64,000 bases of DNA, from the NCBI GenBank assembly GCA_013115145.1, contig JAAPAO010000137.1, forward strand, positions 1 through 64,000. The letters are read 5' to 3'. Made by a program: the position numbers and the translations under genes. The stretch comes from Perkinsus chesapeaki (taxonomy: Eukaryota > Perkinsozoa > Perkinsida > Perkinsidae). The notes beneath the pieces were generated by a model. It had not been told where the DNA came from and did no database searches. It worked only from the letters and a program-made list of their open reading frames with translations. Position 1 is the stretch's first letter. Each line of letters starts with the position of its first letter. Positions 32,981 through 43,700 of this stretch are shown one piece after another.

Positions 32981-35900
32981 CTATGCACCAGCACTCCCAT
33001 CAGGTGTGGCTGCCATTTCATTCGCACTCGACGGCATGTTTTCTAATTTCATCGGACTCGGCGGCACCCTCAAATTCAACTCCAAATTCGTCACCTTGTC
33101 CTCTATCAGCTGCAGTCTTTTCTCGATTAATTCCAGCGTTCGTTGGACCACCTGCACCATCGCAATTGGTCACCCCCAAACTGAACTGCTCTTACCAAAA
33201 ATTGATCTCCAACAGCCTCCATGGCCTTCGGAACTGTCTCTGTCGTTACACTACTTAAATCAAGGGTTCTGCTCATCACCGGCACTGAATAGAGAACCAC
33301 AAGCAAGTCGAGAAGCTCGAGATTTCTCACCGAGGAGATTGCTGAATAAGAACCACTAATAAAAAGGCTCCTTTCGGGATATGCAAACGTAGTTTAATAA
33401 CTTCAATGACCACAGACTCGTCAGGAGGAAAAGTGACGAGCTATGCTCCCCATCTCTCTCATGAACTTCTACGATCAATGGCACTAGGCAGACTGCTACC
33501 AACCAGACCATACTAGTCAAGATATGATACACTACTAATTCAACTCAATTGGACTCCTTCAACTAGATCCTCACCGACCACTCCCTTCGTCACCTCCTCA
33601 CCTTGTCGTGTCTCCCCCAGCATCATCGGTGCAGGAGCTGTTGAGTATCCTTTGAACGGAGTACTGCCAGCCGCCATCGACTCGCCTACTGGTGTGGACT
33701 GTCGAATAGGTAGGACTACGGAGTCCTCGATATCCCAAATATAAACCTATAAAAACGGCTCCACCCTGGTTCGAACCCGGGCCTCTCCACCTGACCGTCA
33801 GCCGACCCCACGATAAGCTCATATCGGCCCTCCGCGTCCTGGCACCATCGGACCTACCCCAACCTAATATTAGGTTCGTGAACTCTCATTACACTATTCA
33901 CCGGCGGCAGCCGTGCCGGAGCCTCCTCAGCCCGACCTTGGGCCACACAGGCGATGCGTCGACCCTCTCGGAGATCCCACAACCGAATGTCTCCCTGACG
34001 GCCACCAGACGCCAGCACGTGGCCGTTGTCCGGTCGAAGAGCAAGGGAAAGAACCGAACCTGTAAGGATTCTACAGAGGTCCGGAATTACGCAGAATACC
34101 TCGATCGTGAGCTGGGGAGTATCTTTGAACCAGTTGCTTGCCAGTAGGCAATCTTATGTCCCAGAAATTAATAGATCCGTCGTCACCGGCAGCGCCCACC
34201 AGTTGGGGAGTGACGGGGGAGAACGTTACACAGCGAACGGAGAGACTGTTCTCGTATAGACTGAGCCAGGCGGAAGGTGGATCTCGACGCGAGACTTATA
34301 TACACTATTACATAACAATTGTACAAATATAGTTGTATTATTACAAAATATATATGTTTGTGAATGATTATACTTTTTCTCTTTCCGAAAGGTTTGGGGA
34401 CCTCCCGTATTCTTATGGGACATGATTTTGTCTCTGCACTTTACAAGGCTGCCGCTCAGCCTTTCGCGAGTGACTGAGCTCGCAGCTACACTCCTAAACT
34501 GGCTACTGTCTGGTGGAAGGGAAAAGTGCTACCCGAGAAAATGTACTTATATACTATTATATATTATTATTAATATACTTGAAAAGGTTCAACCTACTCT
34601 TCATGAGCAGCTGCCTGGCAGCACAAGGGTAGTGCTGCATGAGGTATGAATAATACTACAATGCGCCTAAGCATGCTATCAAGACTTGATAGGATAATAA
34701 TTGATAATCAAGTACAGAGCACTTTGGGAGTCTGTTCCTCGTGTTCATGGTGATGGCAACAAAAAGAGGGCATGCCGCGTCGTCCCCAGCTGCTCCTCCT
34801 TCTCCTTCGCCCTCACTACCACGCCAGGCTGTTCCTCGTCTCTATGTCCCACACTCGAACCGTCCTATCCTCTCCACCACTCACTGCCGATCTAGCATCA
34901 CTTGAAAACGCACAAGTCAACACCCAGTTAGAATGTCCAACCAAGGAGCATATGAACCTATACAAGTACTGGAGGAGGACCACGGCTGCGCAGCAATCGT
35001 ATCAGTACTTCCGGTCCTGCAAGTTTGAACTTAACCTTCTATCACCACCCACTGGCATCTTCCACAACTTAACAGTTTTGTCATCCGAACATGACATTAG
35101 CAAATCCTAAGAATTCAAAGTGTGGCGTGAACCTTCAACTTCTTACTGTTTCTGTATGCGACCAATCTATGTCTCGTATCACTCCAGTGTGACATCCTTT
35201 ATAGACGGCTGAGCTCACACCATTGGAGCTCGGGGCGTTGTACCATAGGCGTATCTGAGAAACGTTCCAGACTAGCCGAATCCAGTAGAGCTGGAATGGT
35301 CTAGTTGGTTATGACGATCGCCTCACACGCGATAGGTCCCGAGTTCGATTCTCGGTTCCAGTATTTATCTTACCGTCTTATCAATTCCTGCACTGGCAAC
35401 CCACTTCCCCGATACATCTCCAGCGACCGCCGTCACCCTGTCATTGTGGCCTTCGCACCTCAATGGTCTACAACAAAAATTAATACGTGGAAATATCTGC
35501 CGCCCCCCCTCAGTTGAGCACCGATACTTTCCTACCCGATGAGAAATTATACACTTTTTAATGTCGTTGGCAGATATAAAACTCGACGAAACTTGTGCAG
35601 AATTTTCTAAAATTTTTCCCTGCTTGTTTGCCAATACGTGTAGGAGAGCAGTTTCCGAGAGCGACCTTTTAAACGTCATTGGACTCGCACAGTAGAGGAG
35701 GTATAGTCTGGCCCAAAAATTGTCCAGCGCCGATGATCTGAATAACTTAACGATCGAATATGAGGACAAGATTGGCAGCAGCATTCGATCAGGTCACCAG
35801 ACTGTATACAACTGTCAATAAAGGGGAAAACGGAGAACATCTCAAGCTGAGATGCATTCTATAGGTAAATATGTTTTCATAGACTATCTCTTCCCGCAAG

Positions 35901-36732
35901 AGATAATTTATACTATTTCTCAAGCGTGCTTCCTTTTTCCTGATATACCTTGTATTCTGTTTAGTGCTCCATATAATAACTGAACCATCTCCCCCAGAAG
36001 AGGCGTATTGAAGGTAACCTAAAACGTATATTCTAACCAGCAAGATCGCACTCGAAAGATTCATGTCTATAAAACTTGAACGGCTACTCTTCATAATGAC
36101 TTATCCTCCACACCTCGCTCCCACAGTTGTACAGCCCAAATCAAAGAAATAGCAGACGCCCAATCAAGCATGCACCTAGCCCTACCACGGATGCTCCTCG
36201 AGGCCAAAAAGCTGTTTCTAATGGGGAGATATTTCGTAAAATAGAGCAACCATAATCGGCTAATGGTGGTTCAACTTTTAACGGGTTTCATACATATACC
36301 GTAGAAATTTTTGCCTTGTTGATATTTTAATTGTTTCTCTTCCGATTTAGATGACCAGTATGTTCCTCGTACAAATGAGAGTACAACTAAAGTATCCCTC
36401 CTTTTTAAGAAAAGAAGGAATATTCAAGCATAACATTCACCGTTCTCGTTTGCTCCACTGTGAAGAGTCGCCGAGTGTTGTCATGATCCTCCATCACCAT
36501 GTGATAACATCTCATCTGCACTCAGAGAGAGCCGTCCCCGATACGAAGATTTCAATATACATTAAAATTAAACACTCCCAACAGACCCTCTACAAGACAT
36601 GGCACGTGATGCCAAGATCACCAGCCTACCGTTGCAGCTGGGTATCGGTATGGCCCTCGTTACAGGTCCTTTATGACCCTTGAAAACCCTACCGATCGAA
36701 AGGCCAGGATTAACGGGGAGACTAGTAGACAT
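32981..36732 (-). CDS. WD40-repeat protein with C-terminal coiled coil, POC1-like
   Basis: About seven WD40 blades spread over many exons on the minus strand. The start at 36732 reads MSTSLPVNPGLSIGRVFKGH with KGPVT. Later blades: ASSGGDGSVIIWSTKQNTR (about 35980), CEGHNDRVTAVAGDVSGKW to SAGIDKTV (about 35460-35370), SCSDDKTVKLWKMPVGG (about 35080), LVGHSNWVLTCAFSSDAR to GGEDRTVRVWDIETRN (about 34960-34820), VRCVTFSPVTPQLVGAAGDD to INFWDIRLP (about 34240-34140), VLSLALRPDNGHVLASGGR to IRLWDLREGRR (about 34060-33900), and YELIVGSADGQ joined over a 44-nt intron to VYIWDIEDSVV (about 33820-33600). The tail VVQRTLELIEKRLQLIEDK resembles the C-terminal helix of the centriolar protein POC1, which also starts with FKGH. 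The POC1 assignment is tentative. An intron hosts tRNA-Val. Confidence 0.75.
35289..35362 (+). tRNA. tRNA-Val (anticodon CAC), intronic
   Basis: 74 nt, starting GCTGGAATGGTCTAGTTGG. Anticodon stem ATCGC/GCGAT with loop CTCACAC gives CAC. T stem CCGAG/CTCGG. G1-U72 acceptor closure. It is antisense in an intron of the WD40/coiled-coil gene, between the CEGHNDRV and DDKTVKLW exons. Confidence 0.95.
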
Positions 36733-37683
36733 GAAAGCTGTTGTAGTGGTATAGGATATCAATTGAACAACAACAACACTACACAGATGTGAGATAATAC
36801 TACCAAACTTCCTTCAAACCATACAAGCAATAACCCGGTGAAAGAGGGCCTTCACTCAGGAAGAAGGTATCTTAACTTGAACCATGATACTTCAGAAATT
36901 GAATTCATGCTCGAAAATCGAAGGTGACAGTGATGCGCCATGAAAAGGCCTCAACTTGCTGGCAGAGTCCCTCGACAGTATCGAGCTACGTCTTCGTCAA
37001 TGCTTATTATTGAAGGGAAAAAGCAATGTAGGTCAGATTTACTCGATAAAAGAACAACTCGTGACGTCGAGTACGAGCATCCTGACTATCACTAGCTGCT
37101 GCAAAGCACCTATTCAGTTGCATCACTGTTAAGTATATAGAACCATACACTAATATATACGACTGGTACCAGCAGAAGCAGCAAAGTACAAGTTAGTAGT
37201 TGAATAACCTTTTGGGGAATGAGCTCTGGTATAGGGAGACTGGCAGTACCATAAGATAGATCTTAAATCAGCCTTTGAAGGAATAGGAACTTGCCAGACC
37301 TCTTCGATACACCTACTATCGACGCAGGTGTTAACCAGTCCTACTTTTCACTGGTACATACTGAAACGAACATCTTAATAATTGATATAAACAGCAACCA
37401 TCCCTAACGTTGCCATGTTACTCATTGCGCTCGAGGAGACATACATTAGGCTACTGTCGGCCTAGAACAACTCCAAGAGCTTGTTGAAGAGCCCCTGCCC
37501 AACGTTCAGATGATTTACAACCACCTCTACTACTGGATGGTATATAATCGCTATATCACAGCGACCATAATGACCCCCCATCACAACCCATATTTATATT
37601 TAACAACACATACAACTCAAGTCTCAATATCGGCCAGTAGCCTACCGTCAAGCCGTTTGTCTACACCGCCTTCACAATTGTAT
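36733..37683. other. Intergenic with degenerate hairpin
   Basis: No credible exon. At 36866-36890 GGTATCTTAACTTGAACC followed by ATGATAC resembles a decayed copy of the interspersed hairpin. Confidence 0.5.
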
Positions 37684-38219
37684 TTAATCAACCTGAGCCA
37701 TAGCGACGTCCTTATCGGTATAAGGCTTCTTTCCAGAGTCCTTAGAGCGGTTCTTGCGCTCAAGGAGGGCCTTGCGATCCTTGTCCATCTTCAGCTTAGT
37801 GATGACAACCTTGGAAGGGTGGACACCGACATTGGCGTGGGAGCCGTTGACCTACAACAGAAAATATCTCAATCGATTACAAAGATATTTTTGAGGTTGT
37901 TACCTTGTCGCGGGTAAGACGCTCGATGTGGATAACGAACTTCTTACGGTAGCAAGCGGTGACCTTGCCCTCGCGATCGCTGTAGTGACCACGGACAACC
38001 ATGACCTCGTCATCCTTGCGGATAGGAACGGACCTGAAATGAAGCAACAATGGCTAGAGGTGCCAGAAAAATGTCGGTAAACTACCTGACGTTGTACTTG
38101 GCTCTGAGCTCCTTGGAGAGAGGGGCGGACATGATGATCCTCCTCTGGTCCGAAGGGGCGGTGAAGTGGGCCTTACGGCTCTTACGACGAGAAGATGACA
38201 CCGCGGGCGAGAACTTCAT
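37684..38219 (-). CDS. RPL26: 60S ribosomal protein L26 (uL24)
   Basis: Large-subunit protein near the polypeptide exit tunnel. Three exons: 38219-38086, 38033-37904 and 37851-37684. N-terminus [20 protein letters not shown], then [19 protein letters not shown] and the KOW-type core [20 protein letters not shown] with [19 protein letters not shown]-terminus [20 protein letters not shown] to [15 protein letters not shown]. Length and start agree with eukaryotic L26. Divergent from METTL6, with about 730 bp between the starts, a region holding two hairpin-element copies and a palindrome. Confidence 0.97.
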
Positions 38220-38277
38220 GGTAAACAACTACGGCTACTAGGGGATATTAAAATGCTACCCAAACTTCACCTATTAT

Positions 38278-38307
38278 GTATCTTGCACGCTCAACCTCTA
38301 AGATACC
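38278..38307 (+). repeat. Interspersed hairpin element, copy d
   Basis: Stem GTATCTT, core GCACGCTCAACCTCT, stem AAGATAC, preceded by CACCTATTAT. It starts 59 bp upstream of the RPL26 start codon, in the divergent intergenic region. Confidence 0.85.
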
Positions 38308-38432
38308 TCAAACCCATAATATAACACTGCCAATAGCCTCTCATAGTCTCCATATAAGCCGCGACGACCTCACCAAAATGCACCGGCCGAAAATGGCAAG
38401 GTGAGAGCGCACCACAGGCAAGCTGGGGCAAT

Positions 38433-38450
38433 ATCGATCACGTGATCGAT
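38433..38450. repeat. Perfect 18-bp palindrome, copy 2
   Basis: ATCGATCACGTGATCGAT is its own reverse complement and is centred on an E-box-like CACGTG. It lies midway between RPL26 and METTL6 and recurs at 12183 and 45147 with one or two changes. It could be a bidirectional regulatory site. Confidence 0.7.
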
Positions 38451-38911
38451 TTCTCTGCGCACCGTCGACGGGCCCGTCTGCGGTGCCCCATGATGAGAAA
38501 AAGGAGAGATTTAGATATAGATAAGGCCTTAATGTGCCGCATAGGCCTTGAATGATGACACTTTGATCAGCCGTAGTTAACATTCAACTTAGAAATGTCT
38601 ATATCTAAACATTGATCTTACTTGGAGCTTCGAGTAGCCCAGAAGTAAGTATCCCATGATAATATATTGTCATGTAGAACTGTTATACAATAATAAATAG
38701 TATGTATTATAACACCTCATAAGAGTAGCTATTCCTTACCAACCTAACCATATCCTCGTAGTCGTTCGATCATCATTTAACGTCATGGAAGTCCTGTTTA
38801 CTACTCCAGTGGGTCTCTGTGAGGTATGCATGTGAAAGCGCTGAGGGATTCTGAGTTGAGTTCAAGTGTCATTGTAAGGGGGTTACTATCGCCGGCAAGC
38901 TGACCTATTTC

Positions 38912-38940
38912 GTATCTTGCACGCTCAACCTCAAGATACC
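38912..38940 (+). repeat. Interspersed hairpin element, copy e
   Basis: GACCTATTTC, stem GTATCTT, core GCACGCTCAACCTC, stem AAGATAC. The best-preserved copy. It ends 12 bp before the METTL6 start codon, so it would lie in the 5'UTR or at a 5'UTR splice site. Confidence 0.88.
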
Positions 38941-38951
38941 CCTGTTCCTCA

Positions 38952-39848
38952 ATGTCCTCCCTACCCCCTCTCCCCACCGTTAAACCCTATAATCCCACCA
39001 ATGATGACCTCTTCGAGGCCGATCAGCTTATCTCCTCCGCCGCTGAAGTTCCCCAATTTTGGGCACAGAAATACGAAAAAGATGCCGTCAAAAATTGGGA
39101 CCTATTTTACAAGCGTAACAAAGCTAACTTCTTCAAGGACAGACACTACCTCGTCACAGAGTTCGGAGAGGTGGCCAGAAGCGACGCCTTCATCGACTCT
39201 GAGGATGCCGGCCATCTAGTAGAGATTGGCTGCGGTGTTGGTAACGCAATCGTTCCCCTTGCAGAGGCATGCCCGAAGCTTACGGTCCTGGCAACAGACT
39301 GCAGTAGTGTTGCGATCGACTTGCTCGATGAGAGGCTCAGGAGTGAGGATCCTAAGGTGGCCGAGAGAGTATCTACGAGAGTCGTTGATGCGACCAGCTC
39401 GAGTTTTCCGCCTGAGGACATGGAGGGCACTGCCAACTTTGTGTTGCTGTTGTTTTGTATGAGCGCCATCTCCGAGGCACATTATGGTAGGGTTATTGAA
39501 GGATGCAAAAGGATACTGAAGCCAGGCGGAATTGTTCTATTTAGAGACTATGGAAAATACGATTTGGCACAGCTGCGGTTTTCTAAGGACAAGGGCCGTG
39601 CGGCAACGGCGTCGAGATTGCCGGGCGAGGAGGACTTCTATGTGCGTCAGGACGGCACCCGGGCAAAGTTCTTCACGGAAGAGTCTCTTGCGGATATGTG
39701 GGAAAGTTCAGGAGGGTTTGAGAGGGTGGAGCTGATCACTCATCGACGGTGCGTGATTAATAGGAAACAAGGCAAGGAAATGAAGCGGGTGTGGATACAG
39801 GCAAAGTGGAAGAAGCCAGAAGAGGAGGAAGATATTACTGTAATTTAG
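38952..39848 (+). CDS. tRNA N3-methylcytidine methyltransferase, METTL6/METTL2-like
   Basis: Intronless 298-residue enzyme that in the family methylates C32 of tRNA-Ser/Thr/Arg using SAM. FWAQKYEKDAVKNWDLFYKR and NFFKDRHYLVTEF form the characteristic N-terminal segment. SAM motif I is LVEIGCGVGNAIVPLAEAC, with acidic motif LATDCSSVAIDLL. NFVLLLFCMSAI is motif IV. GGIVLFRDYGKYDLAQLRF and DFYVRQDGTRAKFFTEESL are METTL2/6/8 signatures. Length and the lack of an N-terminal actin-binding extension favour METTL6. ATG at 38952 follows hairpin copy e closely. Confidence 0.93.
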   Translation: MSSLPPLPTVKPYNPTNDDLFEADQLISSAAEVPQFWAQKYEKDAVKNWDLFYKRNKANFFKDRHYLVTEFGEVARSDAFIDSEDAGHLVEIGCGVGNAIVPLAEACPKLTVLATDCSSVAIDLLDERLRSEDPKVAERVSTRVVDATSSSFPPEDMEGTANFVLLLFCMSAISEAHYGRVIEGCKRILKPGGIVLFRDYGKYDLAQLRFSKDKGRAATASRLPGEEDFYVRQDGTRAKFFTEESLADMWESSGGFERVELITHRRCVINRKQGKEMKRVWIQAKWKKPEEEEDITVI

Positions 39849-40768
39849 TTTCTGAAGGCCTTTGGAGGGAGTTATGTCAATAGGGGGAGGAGATACGTTA
39901 TAGGCGTATGTTACTGGTGTCTTGGTGGGGTTTGGGAGGCAATGTTTCCACTCTGCGATGCGGTAGGTCCTCGTAGGGCTTTGGGCTCTAGGTAGTATTA
40001 ATCTAGACGATATATTTCCGTTTAGGATCAATTACAAATAATGATTCCCGTCAAACTTTTCCTGTGTTGTGTCTCCTCGGCAGGGAGGTCCTTCAAGATT
40101 GTTCACTGTTTTGTAAGAGTGTGTGTGATAATTTTATTAAGTTACGTACCACCTATCGTCTCCCAGGCTTGGTGAAGTGCATGTCAGACCATATAAGATA
40201 TATTATTATTACTACCTTAATAATATATTTATTAAAAACAGTATAATATTATCATACTGTGCTTTCACGCCCTTCTTGTATATTGGATACTCTATGCTTA
40301 CAGTAAGCAACAAGAAGGATGATGATGGTGATGATGATGACATATCGGCAAGAGGACGACGTAGACGTGCCGAGTTGCAGTGTTGAACTAGTCTAATGGA
40401 AGGTTAACATTTATGTGGGAAAATCCCAGTAAAATTTCCAAGGGTCCATTTTCATATAGGAAGTAATGGTGAACACTGAATGAATGCAGTGTATGTTGTT
40501 GAAAGATATCTTCCCATTGTAGAACTCATTGGCGCTAGATGAACGTTCGTCTATCACCACTGCTCATTTCTACGATCGTTTCGATGCTGGTTCATATTAT
40601 CTCATGACAAGCGCGTGGATATCGCATGCCCCCAGAGAGAGCGCATTCCCGGAAGATGCTGTAGTTTTGAGAAAACGGTGCCGAATATTTAACATTTATT
40701 GCTGAATGTGTGCTTGCTGAATACGTCTTCTTAATCATCATCGCTCCACTGTTAGTTCATATTATATC
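39849..40768. other. Intergenic
   Basis: AT-rich tracts (about 40195-40250) and a GATGAT-rich stretch near 40318-40340. No supported exon. Confidence 0.6.
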
Positions 40769-43700
40769 ATGACAACCTCAACCTCGAGGAGATTGACACC
40801 AGCAAAGAGAGCATCATCGGTCAGGGAGGAGGAGATAAGATGGTCGCCTGGGAAAAGGAAGAAGCTTGATACTGCAAAGCCTACCTCGACTCTGGGAACT
40901 GAGCGGGAGGCTCAGGTGTACCTTAAAAGCAGTCAGACGTGTCGAACAGCTACAACGTTGAGCTCGACGCCGAGGGTGGTGAGGCGAGCGGCGACTTCGA
41001 GAGCGAGGACGAGGAGTAATGGTAGTCAGGCGGATGAGGAGACGGTGGAGAGGAATGAAAGGGAATTGATGGGCAATTTCAGGCCGTGTGCCACGCAGGC
41101 CATGGACGCGTTTGATAGGGAGGAAGAATTAGAGCTGCTGGAGGCGGCGGAGCTGATAGAAGCGGGGGAGAGCGGTCTGAGTACGGACTGGAGCTGCTGC
41201 ACGCATGCGCAGGAGAATCTTATGGGAATTGGTAATGATGCGAGGTCACCACCGATGTCGCCGGAGAGAGCAGCGGTGAAACCGTCGGGGAGAAAGTTGA
41301 TACCGGGCACGCAAGTTGATGATGATTGGAGTGATATCGATTTTGATGATTTAGATGCGGCTTGTACACAGGTAGGGAATCTTAGGTTGAAGCGGGTAGA
41401 TTCTTGAGAGGTTGATTGATTTCGATGTGTTGGTTATATAGGACTGAATCAGTACTACTGATACATCTTACAGACTTTCTGTCACCAGTTTAGATTTCTC
41501 GTTCGCCCACTATCTATAGATTATTGATAAAGAAAAAATGAAGTATGTCATAGAACCTGTACCTGTCTGTCTGTCTGCCTCAACGTCATCGCCGTCTCTC
41601 TTGCTCCCCAACGATGACGCTTTGCTCTATATCTTGAGGGCCTCTGTCCGCTGCAATACGCTGATGGACGTTCCTCCTCGGATTCAACAATCACGTCGTC
41701 TAGGGATGACGCTATTATCGTATCGGCTTGTCGGTTGTGTCTATGCGATAGTCCTTAGTTGAATAGGTTGAATGCGCGGTGGCTGCACTGAAGCCATCTC
41801 CGCCTGAGGGTGATGACGATGACGAGTTCGGGTCGTTAGCATCGGAGGACCTGCTGGCTGCTATGGATGAGATTGAGGCGGCGGCAAATAAGGCAGCTGG
41901 TGGGGAGAAGGAGGAGGGCGTTGCTGGAAGGCTCATCGATACTGAAGCGTCATAGGGATCTTCCACAATCTTCATCAGAATTTTTTTGCCTCACCAACGA
42001 ACATAGAGGGCGAAAGGCCACCCTCCTCACCGGCAGATATTCGGGACTTTCGAGGAAGTGCCCCAAAATTGCCTTTGTTATTTGGGCTCTGAAGGATGTA
42101 GTTGTACTATAGCATGTACAGTAGGTGGCGATGACGTTGGTGATAGCAACTGCAGAAAAATACGGGAAAAGATTCCGCCGCCGGGAATTGAACCCGGGTC
42201 TCCTGCGTGACAGGCAGGAATACTCACCACTATACTACAGCGGAACTGATCTCAAAAGGTGTCAAAAAGCATCCCTACCTCAAACTTAGGTTTCTACAAC
42301 GAGCCGCCATCGGGTAAGTGGTCTAAGTATGTTGAGAGCCGAATAAGCGGAGAAAAGGCAGAAGTGGACGCCGTGGCTAAAGAGGTAATCCACTGGAGTG
42401 CCGGGCACTGACCAGAAGGGGAAATAAAGATTAAGTGTAGATATTATTATAAATATTTATATTCGGACCGATATTGATTTACCATATACATTGGGAGCAA
42501 TCATTAGTACCCTAGGAAAAGGTCCTTGTGAGGCTAGACGGGCTTCTGCGTCAGATTAAAATATTCCAAGTCGACGAGTCCATTTCCTCGCCTTGGTCAG
42601 GTTCGTCTTACTCTCGAAGATGGTAGAGTTGTGGTCTTGAAGGGGCCTTGGTATTGGTTTTGGCAAGACAACTGCGATAAGCTGGTCCATCCTGGCGACC
42701 CAGTGAATCTCGTTTTCGCGGAAGCGAAGGACTTCGATGCCCCTGTGGTATATTGCGGTGACACTGGAAATCTGTTGGTGTTTCATCCATCAATTTTGCT
42801 CTCCGGCACAACAGTGTCGAACACTCTACCGTGCCAGAGGAAAACGCTCCTCCAGCATCTTCTGAGCGATGTGGGGCGAGGCGATCAAAGTAACGTTTAC
42901 GCGAGCGTCGGTAACGGTGTACATTCCCTACTGCAAAATGCGCTAATGTTTGGTAGTAGAGTCGATGAAAAGTTCACGCGCCACATAATTGATAGCTATC
43001 GACTGGACGCCTGGTTCAGCGGGTTCAGCGATACGAGCGTGCTGGAGCGACACATGAGGGAGAGAATTCCGCAAATCGATCAGTGGCTCGCCGATGTGAT
43101 GCCGATGAAGTTCTCGAGGATGCTGGCAGCCGAACAAAATGTTAACTCCTACAAGTTTGGGCTGAAGGGCAAGATCGACGCTGTGATGGAAATGAACAAA
43201 CCGGGCCGACCACTGGCCTGTTTGGAAATAAAAACTGGGAAACCTTGGCACACCCACGTTGGTCAAGTAACTCTGTATCATCTCCTAATGGTTGACTTAT
43301 ACGGCGAGGAGGCCGTTAGAGATGGTCTATTGGAGATAGGATACTTCAGCGGGAATCGACCGCAGAGAGGAGGAGGACAGCAGAGCGGAGGGGGGCAGGC
43401 GAGAGCGGAGGTTAATGAGGTAATGACTCTCGGGTTAATGAAGAGCATTCGGATGAGTGAGTGAGATCTTATTACTTGTAACCATTAATACCAGCATGAG
43501 GGAGGCTAGCAGGGAGGACTTGTGTTTATCACAGCGGTGATATCTATGGTTACTTACTTTGTTTGATTGTTACTTCGAGCACGACGGGTAAACTGGCAGA
43601 GAGGCCCTCTGCGAGTGATGGAGTGATTTCATTATTTAGTGAATTATCCATCTGAATTAGTACTGGAAGCTACGGTCCTTTATGACACTCAGTCGTTTGC

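Noticed and set aside
33006-33359. 117-codon plus-strand open frame
   Set aside because: Antisense to the coiled-coil tail (RTLELIEKRLQLIEDK) of the WD40 gene.
33764-33835. tRNA-like T arm (GGTTCGAACC) on the minus strand
   Set aside because: It falls in a 44-nt intron that joins two WD40 exons in frame (SADGQ to VYIWD). No acceptor or anticodon stem can be drawn.
34772-35110. 112-codon plus-strand open frame
   Set aside because: Antisense to two WD40 exons (GHSNWV..VRVWD and DDKTVKLW), which explain the open reading.
38341-38583. 80-codon minus-strand open frame between RPL26 and METTL6
   Set aside because: No protein-like pattern or splice context; it overlaps the palindrome in a divergent promoter region.
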